DNA of 64,000 bases from Mucilaginibacter sp. (GTDB lineage Bacteria; Bacteroidota; Bacteroidia; Sphingobacteriales; Sphingobacteriaceae): NCBI GenBank assembly GCA_028288305.1, contig JAQBOA010000064.1:1-64000 (forward strand), read 5' to 3'. Shown here one piece after another: positions 51,505 to 61,098 of this stretch. The position numbers were made by a program, and so were the translations under genes. The notes below the pieces were generated by a model. It was not told the origin of the DNA. It made no database searches and was given only the letters and a program-made list of their open reading frames with translations. How positions within the stretch are numbered: the first letter of the stretch is position 1; each line of letters starts with the position of its first letter.

Positions 51505-54500
51505 TTATTTAATCGAATATTCTTTCTTCATATTTTCAATTACTTTTGACATAACTTTATCAGTTTCTTCTAAAAGTTCTTTTAAATCCTCATTCTCTTC
51601 TTTATGATAACCTGCACTTTCGATGCTCCTGATCACATGTTTTAATGTGATAATATTTAAGTTATCTAAGCTGGGCTTTATTTTGTGAGCAATGGCACCC
51701 ATTTTTTCCAGGTCTCCGGCATTATAAGCGCTCTTCATTTCATTTATCATTGGAGGTGTTTGATCGCAAAACATACTCACCATTTTTTCTATAAATTCGT
51801 CATTTCCCCTGCCAATTTCTTTTAAAGTGGAGAGATCGTACAATAATTCTTCACCTACTTCTTCCGTAACTTCTTCAGCCTTTGAAAGATTTACTTCTTT
51901 ACCCAGGCACTTTGCTATTGTTTTCAATAATTCTTCTTCTTTAAATGGTTTTGAAACATAATCATTCATGCCTCCAGCAATACACTTTTCACTTTCTCCT
52001 TTTATAGCGTTTGCTGTAAGGGCTATTATTGGAATATTACTCCTGCTGTTCCTGATGATCCGGGTGGCTTCAAACCCATTCATATTTGGCATTTGTATGT
52101 CCATTAAAATTACATCGGGCTTGCAAAGATTAAACTTTTCAACTGCCTGCTGGCCATTAATCGCATGGATAATTTCAGCACCATAGTTTTCCAGAAAAAT
52201 TGAAGCAACCAACCTGTTCATTTCATTATCGTCGGCTATTAAAATTTTCTTTCCCAATAAGAAATGCGAGTCAATTTTAACGACAACTTTTTCAGGCAAA
52301 TCCGCATAAACGCCTTTTTTTAGATTTAATATAAATGATATGATTGTTCCTTCGCCTTTTTTACTTTCAACAGTCATCGTTCCACCCATTAAATCTATTA
52401 AGTGTTTACAGATACTCATGCCTAATCCAGTACCGCCATAATTCCGGCTTGTAGATTCATATTCCTGAGTGAATTTTTCGAATAGATGTTCCATAAATGA
52501 TTCATCCATTCCTATACCCGTATCTTTTACGACAACCTTTATTATTTGTGTTGAATGATTATCTTCAATAAGGCTAAATGAAAGATCAACCGTACCCTTT
52601 TCTGTAAACTTAATTGCATTGCTCATTAAGTTTAACAGTACCTGGTTAAGCCGGTAGGGATCACCGATTAGTATTGGTGAAATATTTTTATCAAAAAATG
52701 CACTTGTTAATTTAAGCCCTCTTTCTTCGGCCTTATATGCCAAAACACGCATTGCTTTTATCCCCAATAACTTGGGTTCGAAACCTATATTTTCAAGACT
52801 TAACTTACCTGCTTCAATTTTCGACAGATCAAGTATGTCATTAATTATTACTAATAAATTTTCTGAAGCAGATTGAATTACCTCGAGGTAAAACTGTTGC
52901 GGAGCTGTAAGCGTACTTTTAGCCAATTGATTACTCATGCCCATGATAGCATTCATAGGAGTGCGGATTTCATGGCTCATATTGGCAAGAAAAATTTCTT
53001 TTATCCTAGTCGATTGCTCGGCCTGGATACGGGCTTCAATTAATTGTAATTCAAGTGTTTTTTGTTCCGTTATATCAAGGTAAATACCTATTGAACCTAC
53101 CAATTCACCTCTGTCATTATAACTTGGCGCCCCACTTCCCAACCACCATTTTACATTCCTGTTTTTGTCCCGGGCTTCTATTTCGTACGCATCTGCAATG
53201 CCATTTTTCCTACTTTTTATTTTTTCTTTAAGAAAATCGGCTCCTTTCTCATCGCTAGCTATTAGGTTTCGTGCAGTTTGCCCCAATAATTCGTCAAGGG
53301 AATATCCACTCATGTTACAAAAACTTTTGTTTGCAAAAATTATTTCTTCGTTCGTATCAACTTCAAGTAAACCCAAATTCATATTTGTAATTATGCTATG
53401 GTATTTTTCTTCACTTGCCCTTAGTGTCTCCTCTATGGTTTTTCGCTCTGTAATATCACTTATAAAGCCAGTAAATACCTTTGACCCGGTTTGAGAAATA
53501 TAGGAAAATGAGGAATATATAGCGAGCCACCTCATGCCAACACCGGGGATCACAAGGCGCGATTCATCGTAGAATGGTTCAAGTGTATTTTTACTGTGCT
53601 CATTTTTTGCAATAATCTTATCAAGATCATCTGGATGAATGTAATTGGTGTAATTACGAAAATCGTCAGCGCTTATACCAAATACGCGTTCAACTGCCGG
53701 ACTTATGTAATTAAAGCCCTCAGTTCCGTCTGTCCTGAATTCATACTCATAAATAACGCCCGGAATATTTGCAGAAAGCGCTTTAAATTGTTTTACACGA
53801 TGTTCAAGCTCAGTTTCGGTATGTTTTATTTTGGTAATATTTTCTCCCAATGCAAAAAATCCTGTTAACTCATCATAGGCATTTAATATAGGCTGCCCTT
53901 GTATTCGCAGCCAGTACGGCTTACCGGATTTTGAATAATTTAAAATTTCAGTGTTATAAGGAAGACCCTGATCAATCTGTTTTTTAAGATAGGCTATAGT
54001 TTCCTTATCGGTATCAGGTCCCCATAATAAATGACCCGGTTTTTTATTGACAGCTTCCTCTAAGCTATACCCTGTAATTTCCGTGAAACTTTTATTAACC
54101 CAGGTAGTATTTCCATTTTTATCAGCAATAATAACAGCGTTTATATTGTCTTCAGCAATTTGTGAAAGAATCTTAAGTTGTTCTTCTTTTTCTTTTTCAA
54201 AGGTGATGTCTTCTATTATGGCAAAGTATTGCAGCTCATCATTTTCTCCGGTTCTATAAGCCTGGCCTTTAACCCTTCCCCAAAACCAGGTTCCATCTTT
54301 ACGATAATGTAATATCTCTGAATCAAAGGATTCGGTTTTTCCAACCAAACCTGAAATTTTGTTTAACAGTATCGTATCAGATAATGGCCCTTTACAAAAA
54401 TCAAGTGTTTTTTTACCTATTATTTCTTCAGATTTGTAACCGGTCATCTTACAAAAAGCATCATTTACCCAAAATATTTTAGCTTTATTGTCAGTAAATA

Positions 54501-55359
54501 ATACACCGCTTTCATTTGCGCTTGCCACTAATGATATACGGAGCAGCTCCTCTTCATTTTTCTTTTGCTCAGTGATATCTCTGCCGTAAACATTAAAATA
54601 GCTATTTTCCGGTAAATACCGGGTAACAAATAAGTATAATTTATTATTGGAGATGACTTCAAACGTCCACTGGTCATTTATATAGTCACCCTTACCTGAA
54701 ATATATTTCCAAAACTCATCTTTTTTATAGGTCGTACCTTTGTAACAAAAATCCGATAGTGCGTCTGCTGCAGGATTTCGGAAAATAACATTCCCTTCAA
54801 TCCCTATACGAAATATTGGCTCGGTATTTTGCATAGGGAATAAAGCTAAATCCCTCAAGTTGCTGGCAATTTTTTTTAAATCATTTTTTTTGCTATCAGC
54901 TATTTCCAGTAATTGTTTTAAATCATCGTTAACCAATTGCTGTGATTTAACAACATTTAGTAAATCAAACAAAGGATTATGATGGGCAAAGTCATTTAAA
55001 GTAAGATTATTCTCTTTAACGATCTCCAACGTATTAAGCAATGGCGATCCGATAAACAATAAACTATTTGTATCTTCTAAAAATTCAAACTGCCCTTTAA
55101 GAACAGTTTTGTTTTGATTGTTAACCAAAAGCGTTATCAATTGATCGCAAACTGACTTAAACGAAGAAAAATCAATCAATTCGATTTCTTTTTGTTGAAT
55201 CTGAAATCTTTCTGAAAAGGGTTTATCACTACAATCTTTACACAGTTTTTCAAGACTGGTACCGTAACTATCAATTATTAAATTTTCGTTAATTAGGATA
55301 TAAAACGGGAAGAGACGGTTAATGCTCTCTTTATTAAATAACATTTGAGTTGAACTCAT
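51505..55359 (-). CDS. soluble hybrid histidine kinase with N-terminal HNOBA-like domain, 4-5 PAS domains, receiver and HPt
   Basis: 1284 residues, no membrane helix. The N-terminus (about 10-165) resembles the haem-NO-binding-associated (HNOBA) domain: FPFYILINENLIIDSYG, LKGQFEFLEDTNSLLFIGSP, LNTLEIVKENNLTLNDFAHH. Then come a PAS-like region (~180-265) and PAS domains around 275-395, 400-520, 530-650 and 655-775. The kinase core has His796 (NMSHEIRTPMN). The ATPase domain follows (NLMSNAIKFT, GGTGLGM), then a receiver with Asp1087 (MDIQMPN) and an HPt domain with His1225 (AHKIKPS). A full phosphorelay is thus within one protein. No H-NOX gene is in the window. The final target regulator is unknown; the neighbouring polysaccharide cluster is a possible target. 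Confidence 0.9.
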   Translation of the reverse strand: MSSTQMLFNKESINRLFPFYILINENLIIDSYGTSLEKLCKDCSDKPFSERFQIQQKEIELIDFSSFKSVCDQLITLLVNNQNKTVLKGQFEFLEDTNSLLFIGSPLLNTLEIVKENNLTLNDFAHHNPLFDLLNVVKSQQLVNDDLKQLLEIADSKKNDLKKIASNLRDLALFPMQNTEPIFRIGIEGNVIFRNPAADALSDFCYKGTTYKKDEFWKYISGKGDYINDQWTFEVISNNKLYLFVTRYLPENSYFNVYGRDITEQKKNEEELLRISLVASANESGVLFTDNKAKIFWVNDAFCKMTGYKSEEIIGKKTLDFCKGPLSDTILLNKISGLVGKTESFDSEILHYRKDGTWFWGRVKGQAYRTGENDELQYFAIIEDITFEKEKEEQLKILSQIAEDNINAVIIADKNGNTTWVNKSFTEITGYSLEEAVNKKPGHLLWGPDTDKETIAYLKKQIDQGLPYNTEILNYSKSGKPYWLRIQGQPILNAYDELTGFFALGENITKIKHTETELEHRVKQFKALSANIPGVIYEYEFRTDGTEGFNYISPAVERVFGISADDFRNYTNYIHPDDLDKIIAKNEHSKNTLEPFYDESRLVIPGVGMRWLAIYSSFSYISQTGSKVFTGFISDITERKTIEETLRASEEKYHSIITNMNLGLLEVDTNEEIIFANKSFCNMSGYSLDELLGQTARNLIASDEKGADFLKEKIKSRKNGIADAYEIEARDKNRNVKWWLGSGAPSYNDRGELVGSIGIYLDITEQKTLELQLIEARIQAEQSTRIKEIFLANMSHEIRTPMNAIMGMSNQLAKSTLTAPQQFYLEVIQSASENLLVIINDILDLSKIEAGKLSLENIGFEPKLLGIKAMRVLAYKAEERGLKLTSAFFDKNISPILIGDPYRLNQVLLNLMSNAIKFTEKGTVDLSFSLIEDNHSTQIIKVVVKDTGIGMDESFMEHLFEKFTQEYESTSRNYGGTGLGMSICKHLIDLMGGTMTVESKKGEGTIISFILNLKKGVYADLPEKVVVKIDSHFLLGKKILIADDNEMNRLVASIFLENYGAEIIHAINGQQAVEKFNLCKPDVILMDIQMPNMNGFEATRIIRNSRSNIPIIALTANAIKGESEKCIAGGMNDYVSKPFKEEELLKTIAKCLGKEVNLSKAEEVTEEVGEELLYDLSTLKEIGRGNDEFIEKMVSMFCDQTPPMINEMKSAYNAGDLEKMGAIAHKIKPSLDNLNIITLKHVIRSIESAGYHKEENEDLKELLEETDKVMSKVIENMKKEYSIK

Positions 55360-55674
55360 TCTTTTAAGTTAATAAGCATTATACGGTTATGAAATACAGA
55401 AAGATATATTAAAAAGAATCAGAATTGCTAAATAAATCAAATATTAGGCATACCCTATCATTATCTTCAGCAATAAAAATTTAATTTACATTTAATATCA
55501 TCGTTTAACTAATTAACCTTTATTTAAAAATAGTTAAACATCGATAAGTTGTGGGTAACAAAAATCAACGATTATCAGTATAAATAGAAATACCTGTTAA
55601 AGAGTTCTGAATAAAATATATTATATGTATTTAATATATGTGAATTTTTTAATAATAGTCAAAGTTGGCATAAC
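55360..55674. other. divergent AT-rich intergenic region with inverted repeat
   Basis: 315 bases between the hybrid kinase and the polysaccharide cluster. An inverted repeat GTTTAACTA (about 55504-55512) / TAGTTAAAC (about 55529-55537) could be an operator. No gene or RNA seen. Confidence 0.45.
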
Positions 55675-56487
55675 ATGAAACCCGTTTTTATCCCATCGTA
55701 TATAAGCAATTACCTGCTTACAAACCGTAACAATATATTAGAACTGAACGCCGTTAAAAATGCTTACCACAAAAACCTTTTAAAGGGCGATCCGGAGATA
55801 TCTATTGTTATGCCTGCTTACAATGAGGAGGAGAACATTGTGCCCACTTTGGCGTCGCTTTGTAATAATATTACCAGCAGATCTGTAGAGATAATTGTAG
55901 TTAATAATAACTCATCCGACAATACTGAGGTACTTGTAAAAGCCTGTGGTGTAACTTGTATCCTTGAAACAACGCAGGGTATTACTCCGGCCCGCAATGC
56001 AGGCTTAAAGCAGGCCAAAGGCAAATATATTCTGAACGCGGATGCTGATACTATTTATCCAAAAAATTGGATTGAAGAAATGGTTAAGCCATTGATAAAC
56101 AATCAAAAAGTAGCTATCACTTATGGGCGGTTTTCATTTATCCCAATAGGCAATACAGGTCGTATACCTTATTACTTTTATGAAATGATTGCGGACTTAA
56201 CCAGGCTTTATAATAAATATAAGAAAACAGAGGCAGTTAATGTGTACGGATTTAATTCAGGGTTTAGGTTGGCCGACGGCTTAAAGGTGGATGGGTTTAA
56301 TCACCCGCCCGGAACCAACGAAGATGGCTATCTGGCCCTAAAATTATATAACGAGGGTTTTGGAAAGATGTTCAGGGTAAAAAATACAAAAGCTATTGTA
56401 TGGACAACTGACAGAAGAATACAAATAGACGGTGGAATATGGAAAGCCATTAGTAAACGGCTTAAACGATTATTAAATATTAAGTAG
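55675..56487 (+). CDS. family 2 glycosyltransferase
   Basis: 270 residues. After a ~40-residue N-terminal extension comes the GT-A fold start ISIVMPAYNEEENIVPTLAS, the nucleotide-binding NNNSSDNTEVL and the acceptor-side signature NADADTIYPKNW (DxD-type, DAD). The end has IQIDGGIWKAISKRLKRL, basic and likely membrane-near. It is the first gene of the polysaccharide cluster. Donor sugar and acceptor unknown. Confidence 0.9.
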   Translation: MKPVFIPSYISNYLLTNRNNILELNAVKNAYHKNLLKGDPEISIVMPAYNEEENIVPTLASLCNNITSRSVEIIVVNNNSSDNTEVLVKACGVTCILETTQGITPARNAGLKQAKGKYILNADADTIYPKNWIEEMVKPLINNQKVAITYGRFSFIPIGNTGRIPYYFYEMIADLTRLYNKYKKTEAVNVYGFNSGFRLADGLKVDGFNHPPGTNEDGYLALKLYNEGFGKMFRVKNTKAIVWTTDRRIQIDGGIWKAISKRLKRLLNIK

Positions 56488-56660
56488 AAAGTTCTTATTT
56501 TAAAAGGCTGAAATAAAAGGAATTATTTTATTTATACCTAACTTAATTTATAAGCATTTCGTTTAAACTAAATATAGCTTTAAGCAAAATAAGTTAGGCA
56601 GATCGCTGCACTTAATGACTACGCTATTTATTAATGTAAACAAGTAAAAAATTAGTTTTT

Positions 56661-57071
56661 ATGAATTTTGCCGATACAAATAATATTAAAATTTTGGTAG
56701 TAGAGGATGATCTATTTATGCAGGCAATTCTTAAAGAATATTTAAGTGCATTATATGAAATTGCAATTCAACCCACGGGCATGGATGCTTTAGCATTTAT
56801 GCAAAATGGGAATATACCTGACTTAATTATATCTGATTTAAATACACCTAAACTCAGCGGCCTTGAACTGATTGAACAAGTTAAATTAAGTGATTTCTTT
56901 AATTCTGTTCCTATTATCATATTATCTGGCGAGGAAAGTTCTGAAAAAAGGGTTAAATGCCTTAATAGCGGAGCTGATGATTTTATTGTAAAACCTTTTA
57001 ATCCTGCCGAACTTGATGCCAGGATAAGGGTCGTTTTAAGAAGAAGCGGCAAATTGACCCTGGCTTTATGA
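56661..57071 (+). CDS. single-domain response regulator
   Basis: 136 residues, one receiver domain only. The acidic pocket is EDD (15-17), phospho-acceptor Asp59 in ISDLNTP, Ser89 and Lys111 (VKPFNP), all intact. It has no DNA-binding part, so it probably acts by protein contact. Its end overlaps the next start codon by four bases (ATGA), which ties it to the sugar transferase carrying a degenerate receiver. It is a candidate target of the hybrid kinase upstream. Confidence 0.92.
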   Translation: MNFADTNNIKILVVEDDLFMQAILKEYLSALYEIAIQPTGMDALAFMQNGNIPDLIISDLNTPKLSGLELIEQVKLSDFFNSVPIIILSGEESSEKRVKCLNSGADDFIVKPFNPAELDARIRVVLRRSGKLTLAL

Positions 57072-58255
57072 GCGATGAACACAGTAGAGGGGTAATTGCC
57101 TTAGTTGGTTTTAATGATGCACTTTCTGAAACATTTGAAAGCTGCAATTTTGAAGGCCGGGAGAAAATACATTTTACAAATGGAATGAAAATGGTTTCTG
57201 CATGGCTCGATAATGAGGTTAATATTGCTGCAATTATCTCTTATGGTGAAATCATGGCCCCATCCGGGCTTGCATTGGTTGAGACTATTAAAAAAAAGAA
57301 TCTTCCGGTGGTGCCTTTCTTTTTAATTATCAATCAACTTAATCCAAATTTGCGAAAGCTGGCGCTAACAACTGGTGTAGCGGATGTTTTTACAATTCCT
57401 GTAAAAACTGATTTCATTGATAAAAGAATTAACTTTTTAATTAATAACTGGGACCAATTAAAGACCAACCAAAAAACAGTTGCACCCCAGATCAAGAGCA
57501 TAGAATTTAGTAAACGAGCATTTGATATATTTTTTGCAGGTCTTGCCCTGATCATGCTTTCTCCGCTTTTTTTAACCATATATATGCTTATTAGGTTAGG
57601 ATCAAAAGGACCGGCTTTTTATTACTCCTTAAGAGTTGGTACAGGTTACCGGGTTTTCAAATTTTACAAATTCAGGTCAATGTATGTTAATGCTGATCAA
57701 CGCTTAAAGGATTTGAAACATTTAAACCAATACAGTACCGAATCTGTAAATCAAAAAGAAGAATCTATCTCAACAAGTTTACTATGCGATCAATGCCTGG
57801 CTTACAATAAATGTCAATATGCATTATATGCAGATAATGTTGAGTGGTGTGAAAAAGACTTTCGGTTCTCAAAAAAGGCGAGTGCAGGATCAGCTTTTAT
57901 TAAAATAAAAAACGATCCCCGGATAACTAAGATTGGAAATTTTATCAGGAATACGAGTATTGACGAATTACCCCAGTTGTGGAATGTGATTATTGGCGAT
58001 ATGAGTATTGTAGGGAACAGGCCGCTGCCATTGTACGAAGCCGAAAAGCTAACTACGGATAAATATGTACTTCGATTTTCGGCACCTGCCGGAATAACAG
58101 GATTATGGCAGGTAGAAAAAAGAGGGAAAGGAGAAATGAGCGAAGAGGAAAGGCTGATGCTTGACAATAAGTACGCTCAAACCTATAGTTTTAAAAATGA
58201 TCTTAAATTGATAATGAAAACAATTCCTGCGTTATTACAAAAGGAAAGTGTATAG
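57068..58255 (+). CDS. priming sugar transferase with degenerate receiver domain and Cys insertion
   Basis: 395 residues. The first ~130 resemble a receiver domain in length and pattern, but the acidic pocket is lost: the phospho-acceptor site reads IISYGEI (Tyr59 instead of Asp) and the KP motif is gone. A membrane helix at about 152-175 begins the bacterial sugar transferase domain (polyprenyl-phosphate hexose-1-phosphate transferase): FKFYKFRSM, RNTSIDELPQLWNV, DMSIVGNRPLPLYE. Between them is an extra stretch with four Cys (240, 243, 249, 261; CX2CX5CX11C), which could bind a metal or Fe-S cluster. Translationally coupled to the intact response regulator. Confidence 0.85.
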   Translation: MSDEHSRGVIALVGFNDALSETFESCNFEGREKIHFTNGMKMVSAWLDNEVNIAAIISYGEIMAPSGLALVETIKKKNLPVVPFFLIINQLNPNLRKLALTTGVADVFTIPVKTDFIDKRINFLINNWDQLKTNQKTVAPQIKSIEFSKRAFDIFFAGLALIMLSPLFLTIYMLIRLGSKGPAFYYSLRVGTGYRVFKFYKFRSMYVNADQRLKDLKHLNQYSTESVNQKEESISTSLLCDQCLAYNKCQYALYADNVEWCEKDFRFSKKASAGSAFIKIKNDPRITKIGNFIRNTSIDELPQLWNVIIGDMSIVGNRPLPLYEAEKLTTDKYVLRFSAPAGITGLWQVEKRGKGEMSEEERLMLDNKYAQTYSFKNDLKLIMKTIPALLQKESV

Positions 58256-58313
58256 TTTAAAACCGGTAATCATTTAAACTATAAGCTTAACCTGAACTTT
58301 TTATCAACCTTCA

Positions 58314-59231
58314 ATGAAACTTGTTTCTATCATAACAGTAAATTTCAATCAGGGCGCCGTGACTGAAGCGCTTTTAAAATCTATTTATTTAACAAATAAT
58401 TATGAGAAGATAGAAATAATTGTTGTTGATAATGGCAGTAAAACTAACCTTATTCCTGATTGGAAAAAAAGATATCCGGATGTAAGGTTTATCAGGTCGG
58501 ATATTAATCTTGGATTTGCCGGTGGGAATAATTTAGCGATTAAAGCTGCCAAAGGTGATCACCTCTTTTTGGCAAACAATGATACAGAATTTACCCCTCA
58601 TCTTATTGAAAAGCTGGTTAATGTACTCGACAAAAACGAGCATGTTGGCATGGTTTCGCCAAAGATCAGGTATTTTGATGAGCCAACAATGCTGCAGTAT
58701 ATGGGCTATACAAAAATGAATTACTTTACTGCCAGTAATAATTGTGTAGGCCAGTATGAAACTGATAAAGGGCAATACGATCATTTAACCGGAGAAACGG
58801 GGTATGTGCATGGGGCAGCGATGATGATAAAGAGGGAATGCATTGAAAAGGCAGGTCCCATGGCAGAAAACTTCTTTTTGTACTATGAAGAATTGGATTG
58901 GTGCGATCATATTAAAAGAGCAGGTTACCAGGCATGGCTGGTAACGGATGCGTTAATTTACCATAAAGATTCTATTTCGGTTGGAAAGGCCAGCGCCTTA
59001 AAAGAGTTTTTTATGAACCGGAACAGGATCTTGTTTATCCGGCGCAATGCAACCTTATTCCAAAGGTTTATATTTTATCCTTACTTCATAGGTTTAGTGG
59101 CACCCAGAAATATTATAAGATATATAAAAATTGGGAATAAGGATTTCATCGGATGGCTGCTTAAGGCCATATGGTGGAATATCTGTGAAAAAAAGAACAG
59201 CGACAAATTAGGTTACCCCATAATCAGATGA
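58314..59231 (+). CDS. family 2 glycosyltransferase (rhamnosyltransferase-like)
   Basis: 305 residues beginning VSIITVNFNQGAVTEALLKS, then IIVVDNGSKTN and NNDTEFTPHL. The segment ETGYVHGAAMMIKRECIEKAG with EELDWCDHIKRAGY is the pattern of the WbbL/rhamnosyltransferase subgroup. It adds a sugar to the lipid-linked repeat unit. The 3' end is close to a short hydrophobic stretch. One base separates it from the next gene. Confidence 0.9.
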   Translation: MKLVSIITVNFNQGAVTEALLKSIYLTNNYEKIEIIVVDNGSKTNLIPDWKKRYPDVRFIRSDINLGFAGGNNLAIKAAKGDHLFLANNDTEFTPHLIEKLVNVLDKNEHVGMVSPKIRYFDEPTMLQYMGYTKMNYFTASNNCVGQYETDKGQYDHLTGETGYVHGAAMMIKRECIEKAGPMAENFFLYYEELDWCDHIKRAGYQAWLVTDALIYHKDSISVGKASALKEFFMNRNRILFIRRNATLFQRFIFYPYFIGLVAPRNIIRYIKIGNKDFIGWLLKAIWWNICEKKNSDKLGYPIIR

Positions 59232-59232
59232 T

Positions 59233-60399
59233 ATGAACGCAATATTTTTTATAAGCTTATTCCTGATATTTTATGCATTTATAGGCTATGGTTTTTTATT
59301 GTTTATTTTAATTAAAATAAAACGTTTAATATTCGGGAAGCCTTCAATACCTGAAGCCGAAAACCTGCCAACCTGCACATTAATAGTAGCTGCTTATAAC
59401 GAGGAAGCTTTTATTGAAAAGAAAATAAAAAACAGCCTGGATCTTATTTATCCGGAAAATAAGCTGAATTTTATTTTTGTAACTGATGGCTCAACTGATG
59501 ATACCGCCCGGATTGTTTCAAAATTCCCACAAGTAAATCACATGCACGCTGCCGCCAGGTTGGGTAAAATGGCCGCTGTTCACCGGGCTATTGCTAAAGT
59601 AAAAACTGACGTAATTGTTTTTACAGATGCAAACACTTTTTTAAATAAAGAAGCTATCATAAATATTTGCCGGCATTATGCTGATAGCAAAACAGGCGCT
59701 GTGGCAGGTGAAAAAAGAGTAAACATAACTGAGACTGCTGATGCCACTGCCGGAGAAGGTTTCTATTGGAAATATGAATCAAAGTTAAAGGCATGGGATT
59801 CAGAGCTATATTCTGTTGTTGGGGCTGCAGGTGAGTTATTTTCTATTCGTACCAATTTATACCAGCCTGTACCAGCCGGTGCTATTATTGATGATTTTAT
59901 GATATCGATGCTCATTGCGGAGAAGGGTTACAAAATAGTTTACGAACCTGAAGCTTACGCAATGGAAACAGGTTCGGAAAATGTTAAAGAAGAACTAAAA
60001 CGAAAAATCAGAATTGCAGCTGGTGGTATTCAATCTATAATTTGGTTAAAAAGTCTGCTTATTCCCATTAAGACCCCCCTACTCTCTTTTCAATATATTA
60101 GCCATAGGGTGCTCAGGTGGACAATAGTTCCCTTTTTGATGTTACTTGTTTTATTATTAAATATTTTAATTGTAGTGAGAGGGAACAGCGCCCCATTGTA
60201 CCAATTGTTGTTAGTGGCACAATTGGTATTTTATGGTATGTCGGCCCTGGGTTGGTTAATGGTAGCTAAGGAAATAAAAGTTAAAATATTTTTTATACCC
60301 TATTATTTCAGCATGATGAATTATGCAGTGATTATGGGGATAGTGCGTTTTACCAAAGGTAAACAGAGTGCCGTTTGGGAAAAAGCAAAAAGGAAATAG
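59233..60399 (+). CDS. membrane-bound family 2 glycosyltransferase
   Basis: 388 residues: N-terminal membrane helix (about 3-29), a GT-A domain with TLIVAAYNEEAFIEKKIKNS, VTDGSTDDTARI, VFTDANTF and the acceptor motif AGGIQSIIW in place of QxxRW, and three C-terminal membrane helices (about 285-375). The layout resembles processive polysaccharide synthases (cellulose synthase/HAS type), but QxxRW is altered (GIQSIIW), so a single-addition or unusual enzyme is possible. Directly after the previous gene. Confidence 0.88.
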   Translation: MNAIFFISLFLIFYAFIGYGFLLFILIKIKRLIFGKPSIPEAENLPTCTLIVAAYNEEAFIEKKIKNSLDLIYPENKLNFIFVTDGSTDDTARIVSKFPQVNHMHAAARLGKMAAVHRAIAKVKTDVIVFTDANTFLNKEAIINICRHYADSKTGAVAGEKRVNITETADATAGEGFYWKYESKLKAWDSELYSVVGAAGELFSIRTNLYQPVPAGAIIDDFMISMLIAEKGYKIVYEPEAYAMETGSENVKEELKRKIRIAAGGIQSIIWLKSLLIPIKTPLLSFQYISHRVLRWTIVPFLMLLVLLLNILIVVRGNSAPLYQLLLVAQLVFYGMSALGWLMVAKEIKVKIFFIPYYFSMMNYAVIMGIVRFTKGKQSAVWEKAKRK

Positions 60400-60412
60400 T
60401 TATTAATGATCA

Positions 60413-61045
60413 ATGGCAATTAAAGATAAAATAAAAAGTAATCCCGCATTAAAAAGGATCGTTCACTGGATGCTGATCCCATCCGGCGAAGCACGGCCGC
60501 GCGTTTGGGTAAAATTATTTGTTAATCCATTTATTCATAAATATGGTAAAGCTTGCAAAGTAAGATGGCATACACGAATGGACGTATTGCCTTTTAATAA
60601 ATTTATCCTCGGCAGTAAATCAACCATAGAAGATTTTTGCACAATTAACAACGGTGTAGGAGATGTGGAAATAGGCGACAATACTTTAATTGGCATGAGC
60701 AATGTAATTATAGGCCCTGTAAAAATTGGGAATAATGTAATTTTTGCCCAAAATATAGTTGTCAGCGGCTTAAATCATGAATACCGTGATGTTACCAAAC
60801 CAATACATGAACAAAAAGTATTGATTGCTCCAATCATTGTTGAAGATGAATGCTGGATTGCTGCAAACGTTGTTATTACTTCGGGAATAACAATAGGCAA
60901 ACACAGTGTTGTAGCTGCAGGAGCGGTAGTTACTAAAAGTATCCCACCATATTCAGTTGCAGCGGGTAACCCGGCAAAGGTTATCAAAAGATATGATTTT
61001 GGTATCAATAAATGGGTATCCGTAAAAAATGAGGTTTTAACATAA
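60413..61045 (+). CDS. left-handed beta-helix acyltransferase
   Basis: 210 residues with hexapeptide repeats (VEIGDNTLIGMSNVIIGPVK, EDECWIAANVVITSGITIGK), ending in the typical PPYSVAAGNPAKVIKRY. It acetylates sugars, normally O-acetylation of polysaccharide or maltose/serine-type acceptors. It closes the plus-strand run of the cluster; its product is expected to decorate the polymer. Confidence 0.92.
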   Translation: MAIKDKIKSNPALKRIVHWMLIPSGEARPRVWVKLFVNPFIHKYGKACKVRWHTRMDVLPFNKFILGSKSTIEDFCTINNGVGDVEIGDNTLIGMSNVIIGPVKIGNNVIFAQNIVVSGLNHEYRDVTKPIHEQKVLIAPIIVEDECWIAANVVITSGITIGKHSVVAAGAVVTKSIPPYSVAAGNPAKVIKRYDFGINKWVSVKNEVLT

Positions 61046-61070
61046 AACTTCATAATAATTTTATGCCGTC

Positions 61071-61098
61071 GTAAAGACGTGATGCATTGCGTCTTTAC
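61071..61098. repeat. palindrome of the gtaaagacg family
   Basis: GTAAAGACG pairs with CGTCTTTAC around TGATGCATTG. It lies between convergent genes and resembles the hairpin at 26926-26957. It may act as a terminator for both. Confidence 0.7.
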
